DNA from: Campylorhamphus procurvoides
Lineage: Eukaryota; Chordata; Aves; Passeriformes; Dendrocolaptidae
Direction: 5' to 3'
Length of the DNA stretch: 64,000 nucleotides
Assembly (NCBI GenBank): GCA_013396655.1
Contig: WBMV01008581.1
Location: 191,534-255,533 of the forward strand
This document shows positions 13,206 to 29,700 of this stretch, in pieces (the stretch's first letter is position 1; each line of letters begins with the position of its first letter). The notes below the pieces were generated by a model. That model made no database searches, was not told the origin of the DNA, and worked only from the letters and a program-made list of their open reading frames with translations. The position numbers and the translations under genes were made by a program.

Positions 13206-16200
13206 CACTTTCTTCAGAGCTATTAAACCTCACACACATGCACACATGGGGGGAGAGGTTTTTACTTCCTGGGAATTTGCTATTTTCCTTAGGCTTTTTT
13301 GTTGTCTTTATTAGAGAGAGCAGAAGAATGCCCTGATCTTATAAAGTGCATATGTTCTGCTGGAACTGACAATGGAATCGTGCAGTTTGTCAAGGAAACC
13401 CAGAAGGATTCTGTCTCAGAGGGGAAAAACTCAGAAAAAACCCCAACCCCAGAAGGCCTGGGCCAATCTGCTGCATTCCAAAGGCATCAGCTTTGCTCTC
13501 CAAGCTGTGGGGAAAGGAATGAGGGAAAGGAATTTCATTGGGAACAAGGAAATCCTTCCTGTCCTTCTCTTCACTTAGCACATTTTAATTGTGACAGTGC
13601 AATGATGGCTTATTCCTACAGTCAGTTCCTAAATCCGTATTAATTCTGCCTTCTTTCCTCAAGAAGAGATTCAAATCATCCTAGAACTATGCATGTTTTG
13701 ATAGGCTTATAGAGGAATTTTGTACAGTCTCTCAAGTCTTTGTATTAAAATGAACCTGAATTTATAAACCTGGTATTAGCCAATCTTTTCATCATGTCCA
13801 CTAAAATATTCTACTTTAAATGGCATGTAATTATCAAACCACTAATTGTTTTCTATGCCTTTAGTCCCTCATGTTGTTTTTTATCCTGGGCTAACCTTTG
13901 TTTTCCCTTACACATTTCTGGCACATCTCTGAGTCAGATCTAGTACAAGGAGGTATGATTTTTTAATTAATTCTTACTATATCTTGAAGAATTTAGGTGA
14001 AGTTAAATAGATATTTACCTCATACAGCTTTGGAAAGGTTACCTGCACTTGACTAATGCACGTGGTTAACTCCTGACCCAAGTCAACTCCCTGAAAACCT
14101 CCAGGAGGAGTTTCACACACATATTTTCAAAGGCAGCTTTGTAGTGATATTCAGTGTGATTTTTTTATTCAGCTTCTGTAATACTCAATGTGATTCTTAT
14201 TCACATATTGCCACAAGGTAAAGAAGTCCATGAGATGAGCTTAAACCTATTTTTAGTGCAATTAAAATAACACAAGACACAGTATTGGCCTTTCCCCCCC
14301 AAAAAAAACTGCAATGAATTTTGGAGAAGCTGCAGGATTTAAAATTGGGATTACATTTAGTCCGGCAGGGTAATAATGATACAGAGGTTTATCCTTTTTA
14401 TTGATTTATTTTTATTTTTTATTGATTTTTGGAGGGTTTTTCCCACTCTGGACTATTGGAAATAAAAGCTGTGTGAAACAACTAAGCAAAGAAGCTCAGT
14501 CTTGAACCATTTCTGAGGGGAAATACTGTGATTTCCCTGTCTACTGCTGTGAACAGTTTTTGCTCCTTTCTGGATTAATTCCTCGTGTTGACCTTTGCCA
14601 GACAAATAAAATAAATTAAAAACAAGCAGATGTTTGCAGCCCCCATTTCACAGCCAAAAGGCTAAAATCATTCTTGATTTCATTTCACTGTTTCCAGTGA
14701 AAAGCTCATTGGATCCATCGCTGTCAGGCTCAGCCAGGAGGAAGAAGAAGCACAAAAAACTTGGTTTATCCCTGCATCTTTGATGACACTGCAATCCTGA
14801 TTTATTTTAAGTAATGCCAAATACTTCAGTATGAGGTATCTTATAGTATTTAAGAAGGCACCAGTAATTAGCACCTCTTTTTTCATAGGTTTCTCCCAGA
14901 GCCATTACAGGTGGAAGAAGAACTTTTCATGCTCAGCCAGACCTATAGAAGTTAATCCTGCTGTTTAAACACTTAGGAAAGAAAATATATTTTAGGATGA
15001 GAAAAACCTACCAATGTGATTCCTTCATTTTGAGGGAGGAGGGCAGGAATATCAGCCCTTGTGTTAATGTTAACTTCAAGGAAACAGCTACCTTTACAAA
15101 AAAAGCTGTGAAGAGCTTCATTATCTCTTCATTATGTTGTTTCCATTATCTGGTGGCAAGAGCTGGAGTGTGTTTGCCTTGGAAGGACTTATTTTGATCC
15201 TGCACATCAAAATCAGTCAGAAAATATCCAGTGAAACCACAGTGCTACTCGTGAAAATCTCTCTGGAGCAATGATTCTCCCATGAAATCAAGGCAAAAAT
15301 TAACTCAGCATATTTGTATCCTCAAGCAGTATTTTTGAAAGCCTTATTTAAAATCGAGATATGTTACATAAATTCTCTGATATAAATTCCATAATGGCAT
15401 GTGAAGAGCTCTTTAGTTTCTTTGGGAAGAAATCCTTTCAGGGGCAAAACTACGAAAAGTCTGAAAACAAAACTGTAAATCAAATTATTCCTTGCCATGC
15501 AAACATCTCAATCATTTCCATGCTGGTTTTTCCCTCCCCTAGAAGTGACCTGTGTGCAGAACCGTGGGGAAAGATTATCAGGTTTTTAAATTATCCAAAA
15601 ACTTTTGGGAGGCAGAAGGTCTCTCTTACAAATTAGCAACTTGATGATGCTGTTTCAACAGGATAGTTGAGGGTGTTGGCTCGTGTGAATACTGTGGAGT
15701 TCAGAGAAGCTTCCAAATGTAAACCTTCAAGAGAAAAGAGATTTTTAGAAAATCTATTTACTACAGTTATTATTAATTATTCACTATTGGCAGCACTTGT
15801 CTGCTGTTCCACACTACCCATGCAAACATAACAGGCATTCTTGGTAGGGGCTGTTTATTTCTCTAATATAATAAGCCACATTCTTAAGAAATTATAAACA
15901 AGAAGTAATTCAATTTTTTTTAATTAGTTTCTCTTTGGGGTAATTGCCTTCTTTCATTTTCATGGAATATAGAGGTTTTCATCCTATGAATTATATATAA
16001 TAATGCAGAATTCAGCTCACACATTGCACATTTCACTGCCCAGTGCATTCATTCCCATGTATGTATATTAGTCTGGGTTAGATATAAATACATTACATGG
16101 TTATACAACTTTTGGATTAAAGGTATAAGTAAGTAATGAACAGTGTCAGCTAGGACTGAGTTCCTCATAGCTATTCCCATGACATTTCTTAACTCTCCCT

Positions 16201-19200
16201 TTAATTTACTTCAGGGTTTTCTGGCTACCTCCATAAATATCATTTAAAAGTCCAGTCAAATATTTAACCCTGTAACTAAGGAACTAATGCAGCTTGGTGT
16301 AAATGACATGGTCCAGAACCACCACCCTGCAGGATCACAGCTACAGATGCCCCCAAGCAGCATATTCCTTCATATTTAATGGCTATATTTGTTGAGTACA
16401 GTTTGGGTTTGGAGTGTAGTTTTTGAGGTAGCCCCATGGAGGAAAAAATGAAGGGATGCAAGAGGAAGATTCCAAGGAGTTCAAACCCTCATTTACCTTT
16501 TTCCCAATGCCTTGGGGATAGGAAGGACACTCCTGGAGCTTCCCACCAGCTCTTCCACCCCAGCTGCAGGGTTGGCACTGTGCAGCACATTAGGAGCTTG
16601 GAAGAAATCCTCCTATACTGGGGTGGATTTGAACCATTTGATGCCTCCATCCTTGGCAAAGAGAGGAGCATCCACACCTCCACCAGCTAGAGGAGGCAAA
16701 AAATTCACCTGTCCACTCAGCCTATTCAGAAGCTGGTCTGGCTGTAAACTCAGAAAGGAGAATCATCATGAAGAGATAGATCAGCAGCCAGCTTTTCCAC
16801 AGAAAAAAATGTCATCAGGGAAATAGCCAGAGAGGGGAAGCACCCAAGGGACAAAACCCCACAGTGAATTTGAAACATAGCTAGAGACTTCTTGAAACCA
16901 AGTTCAGCCTACCTAGAGACTGATTTACAGCCTTTCCATAAATTATGAGGAGGCAATCAATCCCAAACTGGGGTTCTTCTTCCCAGAACCTTAGAATAAA
17001 CTCCTGCTCCAGGAAAGGGCATGGAACAAACAAACTCCTCTGTGCAACTTACACTGGATGAGGGGCACTAGTTACATGTATTTTGATGATAAAGACTATT
17101 TTTGTCCTGGGGTTCTTGCATGAAACAGAGAAAAAAAAAAAAAGAGCTGTTTCAGTGTAACAGATGCCCTTAGTTTGCAGTTTCTGCTCTTTCATGTGTG
17201 ATGGATGCCCTGCCAGCTCATCTGGGGAAGAGTTCATCCATGCTATCCGAATATGGCTTATCAGCTTTGTGTCTCTGTGGAAGCCTCTTGCTCAGTGCAT
17301 GACATCTCTGGATGCCTGCAAAGTCATCCTATCTCTAAGCTAAGATTAGAATTTCAAACAAAACTTATTACGAAGCAGGATTTTCTGAAAGGGCTGGACA
17401 CAGCTCTAATGTGGAAATTTCAGCTTCATGTCCAAGCACGTTATTTAATCCTCTTTTCAGATAGACATAATTGCAAAGTGATATTTACCATATTATCAGT
17501 AACTCTGGTGGGTGGAGGGGAATGAAATGGCAAGAAGGAGATGCATGAAGGGCCATAACGAAACTGGACCCAAACCTGCCATCAATTCTGATCATTTTTT
17601 TTCCTAAAAAAGGCTGTGCTCACAGCCCTCAGACACTGTGTTCCTAACCAAACGGGTTAGGAGACATTTTAGGAGATTTTCCCAGCTATTACTTAAATCT
17701 CAGACTTAAATGTGCATGTGGCAACCGAGCAAGTATTTCAAAGGGCAAAGGGGAATGCTTTTAGTTGCTGTCACTCTCCAGGGCATATCCATGTGCTGTA
17801 ACTTGGGGAAGTGGATGCTGTGCTCAAAATCATGCCTGGGGCTCCTGATCTTCACATCCCTGTGCTCACGGTACCCAGTTGGCATCCTCAAGAATAACCT
17901 CCAGTGTAAGCAGGGAGGAAAGCATCTCCTCCTGGGAGAGGGGAGAAGAAAAGGGAGGATTCTACAAGCACTTTTCCTCCCATACGGATTAAACCATCAG
18001 TAACTTTTGTTTAGTCACACTGGGGTCGTGCCAAGACTATTTGTGTGTGTTTGATGAATCCCTTCCTATCTCAGCTGCAGAAATTCCAGCCTCTGCATCG
18101 TCCAAACTAGCTGCTGACCCACACACTGATTTTACCCCACATAATCACTCACAGTCACTGCCAGCAGAGATGGTGTGAGGGGCACAGCAGCAGCAGAGAG
18201 AAGGGGCTGAGGCTGAAAACAGCCACACAGGCGTGTCATGCTTGAGGCGTCAAGTACATAAAATCACGTTTCTTGGTGTTTCCGTGTCCATGTTTATAAA
18301 AGCTGCAGATTTCAAGAACTTCAGAGGAAACTGGGCATGTGACACGAGTCAATTTGTGTCAGAAGCAAAGTCATGCAACTCAAGGATCTTATGAAAAAGT
18401 GAGGGGTGGGAGTCGCTCTGTGCAGTTCCCAGACAGCTCCTCATTTTCTGAGTTGCAACTACCAACCATCCTGGGGAATATCAACCTTGTTTCTGGCCCC
18501 AGCAGGGAACAAATACTTCATAGGAGCTAAAAGAGAAAAAGGCAGAAGAAAATGATAAGGAAAAGCAAAAAAAGTTAAAGGGAATAGATATTTTTTTTTT
18601 TAGTGTGTATTAAACCTGTCATTTCCAATAGTTACATCCAAGTGAGATGCACTTTTACATCAAAAAGAAGGGGTCAGCCTGCCTGGAGCTTTCCCTGCCA
18701 CCCATTTGTAGCTGCTCATTTGCCTGCGGTTCATTTCACACACAAATATTTAGCTAATTGCCTAATATGACTGGGGCTTTGTCTCTCCTCTGGGTGCAGG
18801 GTATGTGGTACTGGCACAGGACAGTGTTAGAGGAGTTTCCAGGAACCACTCATCTATTTAAAGCTCAGGATTACACTGCCTGTCAAATGCACCTTCTCAG
18901 TTTTTCCAAGCCTGAACACACTTAAAACCCCCCTGATGTCAAACTTCTCTTTCTCTAGTTTAAAGACAGGAGTGAAGTAGTTTGTTCTGTGTAAATTTTA
19001 TACTGTCCAGGCAATTTGATTGATGGATACACAGAAAAGTTTAGAAACTTATCCACCATACATGCACACATTCTTTGGACACAGGGAAATCTGTCTGACA
19101 GGATGAAATCTCTGCACTTTGCTTCATTAAAATCTAAATTTAGATTTTTTTCTTAAAATTGATGTACTGTTTATCCTTCTTATTACAAACCATACGACTT

Positions 19201-19300
19201 CAGGGGGGGAAAAAGGCCAAAAAATAAAAGGCCTGCCAATTCCAGGAATGCAAGTTTCCATTAAACACAAGAGTCAAAGCTCTAAACCTCAACGGGTGGG
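13206..19300. other. ABCC9-KCNJ8 intergenic spacer
   Basis: About 6 kb of AT-rich sequence with no coding exon, CR1 copy or RNA gene that I recognise. Its low repeat content and position between two co-expressed KATP subunit genes make it a reasonable place to look for shared enhancers, but I see no specific element I can support. Confidence 0.6.
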
Positions 19301-20620
19301 AAAGAGAAAGAACTTCACTGATTTCGCTTCGAGGCGAGATAAAAGTGGGGAGGCAGAGCCAGCTCTTGGCTCGCCGGGGTGGAGCGGGGCAAGGGGAAGG
19401 TGCGGGCACCTGGATGGATCCTCCTCTGCATGGGGTGCTCTCACCTGAAACGCCCCGCACCGCATGGGGCACCGCATGGGGCACCGCAGGGAGCGCCACT
19501 GCCCCGCACCAGCCCCGCATAAACCCCGCACCATCCCCGCATACACGCAGCACCAGCCCCACATACACCCAGCACCAGCCCCGCACCAGCCCTACATAAG
19601 CCCCATATCAGCCCCTCACCCTGCTCCCCTTACCAGCCCCACACCAGCCCCGCACCAGCCCCGCATAAACCCCGCACCAGCCCCATATAAACCCCGCACC
19701 AGCCCCACATACACCCCACACTATCCCCACACATCCCCGTCCCGCATCCCTCCCCGCCCCGCTCCGCCCGCATCCCTCCCCGCCGCGCTGGGTCCCTGCT
19801 GGGCGGGANGTACCAGTCCCACATCAGCCCCGCATCAGCCCCGTACGGGACCCGCACCAGCCCCACATACACCTCGCACCAACCCCGCACTAGCCCCACA
19901 TAAACCCCGCACCAGCCCCACATNCTCAGGCAGCCCCTGCCCTCCCCCGGTGGGACGGGCCAGCCCTCCGGCCAGCCGGGCTTTCCGCGGGTTCGTTCTG
20001 TCACCCGTCTGGGGACAAACTTTGGGAATAAAGGGAGGGCTCCCCCGCCTAATCCCGGAAGGAAGGAGGGCTGCGAAGGGGAAAGGCGGCCGTCTGCTCC
20101 CAGTGGGGTGTCCCGATCGCTTCTTCCCGCACCTCCAGAGTGCGGGATCGCTTCTTCCACGGCTCCTCCGTGTGATGCTCGCGGGGCACGGGGCGGGAGC
20201 GCTGCGGGGCTGCAGCCGCAAGGAATGAGGCTGCAAGCTCTCTCCGCAGATTCCCCTCGGCTCGGACCACGGGCGGCTGGTTCTTCAGGTCCTCAAGGAT
20301 GCGAGTGACTTGGTGATTCGTGTTCTGGTACCCACCTGGGCGGAGGAACAGCCCGAGGAACCGACCTGGAGCACATCACGGTACTTTACTCCGAGTTTAT
20401 GGGACTGTCGTGCAGCCTCCCTTCCTGCAAGGAGCGTCCAGAGAGCATCTCTCCTTTCCGAGCTGATACCAACTGCTCGTATAAAAGTAATGGTCTGAAG
20501 GAGGGAGGGCACGGCAGGATTAGCATTTAACCTGCTAGGTTTTGGTAGGGGGTACCTATTCAGGGCTTCTTGCTGTAGTGCACGGGTGATGGATTTGACC
20601 AGGCTGTCTCTTTTTGCAGG
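19300..20620 (+). promoter_or_regulatory. GC-rich, CpG-containing region upstream of KCNJ8 (candidate promoter and exon 1)
   Basis: Base composition changes sharply from the AT-rich spacer to GC-rich DNA with many CpGs, densest around 19740-20290. In other vertebrates KCNJ8 has a noncoding first exon upstream of the start codon exon, so the promoter and exon 1 probably lie here. I cannot assign the exon 1 donor. A TATAAAAG occurs at 20480-20487 but may be coincidental. The region also contains tandem repeats and two Ns (19809, 19924). Confidence 0.6.
19455..19925. repeat. C-rich tandem repeat (CACCAGCCCCGCATAAACCC-like), interrupted by gaps
   Basis: It begins with copies of GCACCGCATGGG and continues as variants of CCCCGCACCAG and CCCCACATACA/CCCCGCATAAA to about 19735, then again from 19810 to 19924. 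Unit lengths are mixed multiples of about 10-11 bp. Ns at 19809 and 19924 suggest the array is longer or poorly assembled. The + strand is strongly C-rich with few G runs. Confidence 0.85.
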
Positions 20621-20701
20621 GTAGGGTGAGCCCTGTGGAGACACACCAGAGGGACCACCCCTCACTCCTCATCCCGCTGAGTGGACTATGGTGGCAGGAG
20701 G
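20620..20701 (+). other. KCNJ8: KCNJ8 5'UTR portion of the start-codon exon
   Basis: A good acceptor (CTGTCTCTTTTTGCAG) ends at 20619, 82 bp before the ATG at 20702. This is where the splice from a noncoding first exon is expected. The upstream exon is not assigned. Confidence 0.65.
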
Positions 20702-21066
20702 ATGTTGGCTCGCAAGAGTATCATCCCTGAGGAGTATGTGTTGGCCCGGATCGCTGCCGAGAACCTGCGCAAGCCGCGGATCCGGGACCGGCCGCGCAAA
20801 GCCCGCTTCATCGCCAAGAACGGCGCCTGCAACCTGGCACACAAGAACATCCGCGAGCAGGGGCGCTTCCTGCAGGACATCTTCACCACCCTGGTGGACC
20901 TCAAGTGGCCGCACACGCTGCTCATCTTCACCATGTCCTTCCTCTGCAGCTGGCTGCTCTTTGCCATGATGTGGTGGCTGGTGGCTTTCGCCCATGGGGA
21001 CATGGACCCGAGCACGGAGAATGCCACCAACAGCACCAAGTGGACGCCGTGTGTGACCTGTGTCAG
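20702..21066 (+). CDS. KCNJ8: KCNJ8 coding exon 1: Kir6.1 N-terminus, TM1 and turret
   Basis: It begins [20 protein letters not shown]. The ATG at 20702 is chosen because this is the conserved Kir6.1 start. The exon has the cytoplasmic N-terminus (1-68), slide helix, TM1 (about 69-98, [20 protein letters not shown] onward), and the extracellular turret (99-122) [22 protein letters not shown]. The turret has two N-glycosylation sequons (N107-A-T, N110-S-T), the conserved Cys117, and an extra Cys120 where human Kir6.1 has Asn. The donor GTAAAG splits the arginine codon (AG|G). The TM1 segment from KWPHTLL to LLFAM is closer to Kir6.2 than to human Kir6.1. Confidence 0.95.
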
Positions 21067-24863
<3,797 letters not shown>

Positions 24864-26775
24864 TGCACAGCTCGGGGAGAGGTCTCTGGGCTTTGGAAGG
24901 AGGAGACACCCGTGGTGTTTTGCTTAGGTTTTCTTTTCCTCAGGAAAATGAGAAGATGCAGAAGAGAACCGTGGGAGGACTATTTATTCCATTACTTACT
25001 GAAAGCACCACCTAATGGCATAAGAAAACACTGTAGCACTTAGTGTATGAAGTAGTAAAAAATGGCACGTACACTAAAGGAAACACAGTTCACTGATGTA
25101 ATATAATGTGTATTTATACTTGTTTTAATGGCACGCTTCTTTTGGTAGTCATATTTTTGCTATCAGGGGTCTCTTTCTTGTCTCCTGCTGGCTGTCACAA
25201 GAAGAGGGGTTTTCCCATGTAAGTGGATCACCCACCTGCAGGCAGAAGGGAGTGCTTTTACAAACCTCCCCCACACAACAGTTCCCACGGATTTGGGGTG
25301 AGATGTTCGGCTGTCGGTCTTTTTGGGGTGAATTCTTTCAAATTCTCTGAAAAGGAGTAGCTAAATCCCTCAAGGATTTCACCGGAGGAGAGCCACGATT
25401 TTACCTTCGCTTCCCAGGCTTTTTCTTTTCGTTGGTTCATGGCCAAGGGCATTTGGAGAGCAAATTCAGGTCAGGTGAAGTGACCTGTCCATCCCACAGG
25501 AAAATTGGTGCCACTCTGGGTGGCACTGTCAGGAAAACCAGCAGCACAACACAGTTCTTAGTGTAGCTGGAGCCCAAGCTGAGAACTCCAGTGCTCCTGG
25601 CTGCCACCTGGACATCTGTTTCACTGAAATTATTCAATTTCAATTATTCAACCCTCTCTAACATCCTCTTTGTATCGGTGGAAGACCAAATCCTGGTTTT
25701 TATTTATAGATCTATACATGGAGGGCAACACATGTACTTCCTTCCTTCCCTTACAGCATTTCTCCCAGGATTAAGTCTTTTTGCTCCAGCAGAAGGTTGC
25801 ATTTTGCCAGTGGGAATTCCTGAATGGGAATGGGAGGGAACCATGCCAATAATATTAGAGAAAGTATTTTTAAAACTATCTGAATCATTTTCAGGGGTGC
25901 TGCTGGTGAGTTACTTTTTTTTCCCAGCAGTGTCTCACTTGTGTTTTTATATAACCTGGCACTGGGAATTGGTGTTAAACAGCTTTTCTCTTCAAATTAA
26001 AATGGGCATTTGTTACCTAGAGCTGTCCCAAAATTGTCAGCACACATTTTTTCTGCAAGAGTACATAAATGTATGACAGCTAATTGTGTCACATTTGATA
26101 ATGCTAAGGTGATACCTGCTTTTCTTCCCCTGCAAATAAGAAGCATAATTATGGACAAATCCCCATTCAGATTTCTTCCCAAAACAGTCTTATGTCTGTG
26201 GCTCAAGAGAAGTTCTGTCCTTGTATTGACTCTCTGAGCCACTCCACCATTCAGAGTTTTGCAGTTTTAAGTGTTTGCTTATTCCTGTCAGGTAAAAGAG
26301 CCAAAAGCAATGCTGGATTCTCATTCTCTTTGGAAATGGGTTCATCAGGAGTTGCAGGGATGGATTTCAGGCTTCATATGGTGTTGGGTGGTGGCAGGGA
26401 GGGACATTGCTCTGTGCTGCAGCCTCCCTACATCTGGAGCAGGTGCTCTCCAGGACATCAACCCTGACAAATTACTGTCTGAAGCAGTAGCAGAAACTGA
26501 AGGTTCTGCTAAAAGCATTCATTGCCTGGCCTGCTGTCCCACTGATGTTCTGGCAGAAGGGATGGTGAACATCTGGAGATATTAATTGTGTGCAAACAAG
26601 GAACATCTGCAGCTTCCAAGAGGAGTCAGAGCAAAGCATACACAGTTTGTCTCTGGCCTCCGTTTCCAGGGCTGGGAATTTCTTTGAGGTTGTCTGTTTG
26701 ATACGTGGTTAAGCCAGATGCTGTACAAAAGCAGATTTTCTACAAAATAAAAAACCCGTGACAATTACAATCTCT
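24864..26775 (+). other. KCNJ8: Probable KCNJ8 3'UTR
   Basis: AT-rich sequence after the stop with no conserved coding. An ATTAAA lies at 25996-26001 and a canonical AATAAA at 26746-26751, the latter followed by T-rich sequence. The full-length 3'UTR may end near 26770, but this is inferred from the hexamers only. Confidence 0.45.
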
Positions 26776-29700
26776 TCCGTCTCTGATTTTTCCATATTTC
26801 TTTCCTTTTTTTTTCCCCTTTGTATTCTCCATTCATTCTTCTGTACTCACAGTCCTTATATCCCAGCTTTTCCACAGTCCTTTTGAGTAATAATTTTATA
26901 TTATCTCAATATTCTCTGAGTATTTCAGGTGAGGGGTTTTTTACCTCTCAATATTGTGCCTGCTGAGAGGGGATGAGCTGGCAGGACCACAGCTCAGTGT
27001 GGTTAATTATTTATTCTCCCTGGCAACTTGAGCAGAAAGGGGCTTTATTTTAAATTTGAAGTGTTTTCAGAATGACAGCTGAGGTTTCAAACAAACACTG
27101 CTGACAGTTTGTGTTGACATTTAACCACGCATCATTCTCACTGATAATAATTCAGGAAATTAGAAGCAATAGCATATAAATATCATCCCTTCCCACTAAT
27201 TTGTGTCCATGCCATTCCCACCCCCTGCAACTGGAACTGCATTACTTGACATTGCTTATTCTGTGTATTTAATATGCTTTGGTTCTTTGAACAGCCTACC
27301 AGGGACACTGAAGAACAAAACTGTTTTCTAAGCATAGAAAAGTAATTGCAAAATCCTTCCAGGGCAGGTGTAATGTCTGGGACTGAAATCTGTTTTTCCT
27401 TTCTGGCTTTCACTTCAGGAACTTTTCTGTTTCAAGTAGAACAAATGGCAGTGAGACCCTTTGTCCTCTTTTTGGACACCCAGAAAATTCAGAGTGGGGA
27501 TACAGAGAGCAAACACAGCCAGGGGATATCAAGATGAATATTCCAGGGTCACAGCCAACCCCTGAGTAACAGGATTTGGAGGAAATTTTCCCTGTTAGCA
27601 GGTCATTCTGTGGCTGTCACCTTCAGGATTCCTTCATGGGCACATGTTGCACCACAGCAATTTCCCCCATCCCCAAGAGGGTTAACCCAAGGTTTTTGGG
27701 ATCCTCAAGACACCATTCTTTCTGACTGAAAACCCCACCATGTCTAATTCTCTCTATCTTTTCCTCCTTCACACACTGGAGATGGAGGATGTTTTGTGAA
27801 ACCAATTTCCAAGCCCTCCAGGGATCATTCCTAGCAAATTACAAGCTGCAAAAGGAGTTAGCTCAAGACAAGAAAGGAACTCTGACTGGAGAAGAAAACG
27901 TTGGATATTGTATGATGAAAGGAACAAAGCTCTCATTATTTTGACAAAATATATTCTCTGCTGAGCCTGTTACTTTCACAACAGGGGGGGTGGTTTGGAA
28001 GGCACCATCAAGCAATAAATCACTGTCCTGCTAAACTCTTGATAATAAACTCTTGATAATAAACTCTTGAACACAAAATGAGGCTGCAAATTCCCACCTC
28101 TCTAACCCAAATTTCCTGGTTGGGTTGCTTGTGTAGCTAGTTGAGAGTTAACTTTTTCTCCCCCAAATGCTTATATCAAACTATTTCCCCCCCTTTATTT
28201 GTGTTTCCATCATATCCAGACTAATCTAAGCTGATAGGCAAGAGTTTCTAATACCCTTAAGCATATTAATAATGCTTCTCAACCCTATCTCCCTGAATGA
28301 TATTTCTTACTTTTCCCTTAAGGATTCTGTGAACTTAAAACCAGATTTCTCATGTGATAAGTGGACAGTAAAGATGAAATATGGTGTTACATTCCCTTAC
28401 TGGACAATATCAGTGCTGTCCAACAGAAACAGCCCCAGGATTGAGGCACCCCCACTCAGGACACATCACCAAGGGGCTTGGATTGAAAGGAAGATTTTAA
28501 AATACTAAGTATTCAGTCATGCTGGAATTTTCTGTAGAGAACTTATTAATCCCAACACCCTTTTTTGGGCCTGGAGCAGGAGTAGCTGTGTGTGATGCTG
28601 TGGGATGATCTGACACTCCCTGCTGCACTCGAGATTTATGGACAGGGAGAGTTGATGAGTTTTGGTCAAGACAAAGCTTTCCTCTAAGCCTTAAATTATT
28701 CTCCCACTGAGGAAACAAACAAACAAACATGGGGGGAAAAAAATCCCCCAGCAGAGTTAGGCATCCCCAAATGGTTGATTTATTTTGACAAATGCTTTTC
28801 AGTGCTAATTATGGATTTTTCACACGGTATTGACAAGTGAAAGGAGTTCTGCTGAGTCTGAGCGAGGGCAAGTGGCAATTGTTAGCCCCTTGGGTGGTCA
28901 GCTTTTCATCCCACAGCTTTTCAAAAGTCTATCAGATACTAATAAATGTTGTCTGCTCAGGCCTAGCTGGCGTTTTAAATCATATTATAAACAGAGACTA
29001 TTCCTGGCTGATCAGATTAAATTGTTTGGGATGTGCTATCTTTTTCCATATACAAAATCCTCCTGCATTCTTGAAATATTTTGTGTTAAATTAAGGGAGG
29101 AATAAAGTTGCTGAGCTGAAATTCTCCTTCTAGTCAGCCACTTTGTACTGCCTATACATCCATGTGAAATAATAAAATGAAACACAAGACCGAACGTTCT
29201 ACTTGAAATATTAAATTTAACCTAGTTTTAAAGACATGAGTGCCTTTTACATGAGTTTATATTGATATTAACTACGTCATGTTGGAAACTGTGCAACCCA
29301 AAGCATACACAAGCCCCTGAAATATTTCCTCACAATAGCTTAAAACCTCTTCTGTTTATAAGTCATGGCAAATCCTATGTTTAAAGTGCAAAGGGGAATG
29401 CTGTACATTGCTTTTAGGGGGAGCTGGACAATGTCCAGGGCTAATGGACTTCAGTCCTACCAATTACTAGAGAAAAGGCACAAAATCAGAGAAACCAGGA
29501 ATTGAGATGACTCAAAGAAAAATTTCTTGACCATGTACTGAATGGTAGGTGGGACAGCCTTCAAAGAAGAGGTGCCAGGAACTTTTATGATGGATTTGTT
29601 TAAAGTGAAACCATACACAGACATGTCCAAGCACAATAATTTAACATGGAAACATGTAAACTAAGTCAATTGCATCCTTCTCATTTCAGATATCAGTATC

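Noticed and set aside
19464..20228. A 254-codon open frame rich in Pro, His and Ala upstream of KCNJ8
   Set aside because: It is the translation of the C-rich tandem repeat and runs through two Ns. There is no known domain and no splice support.
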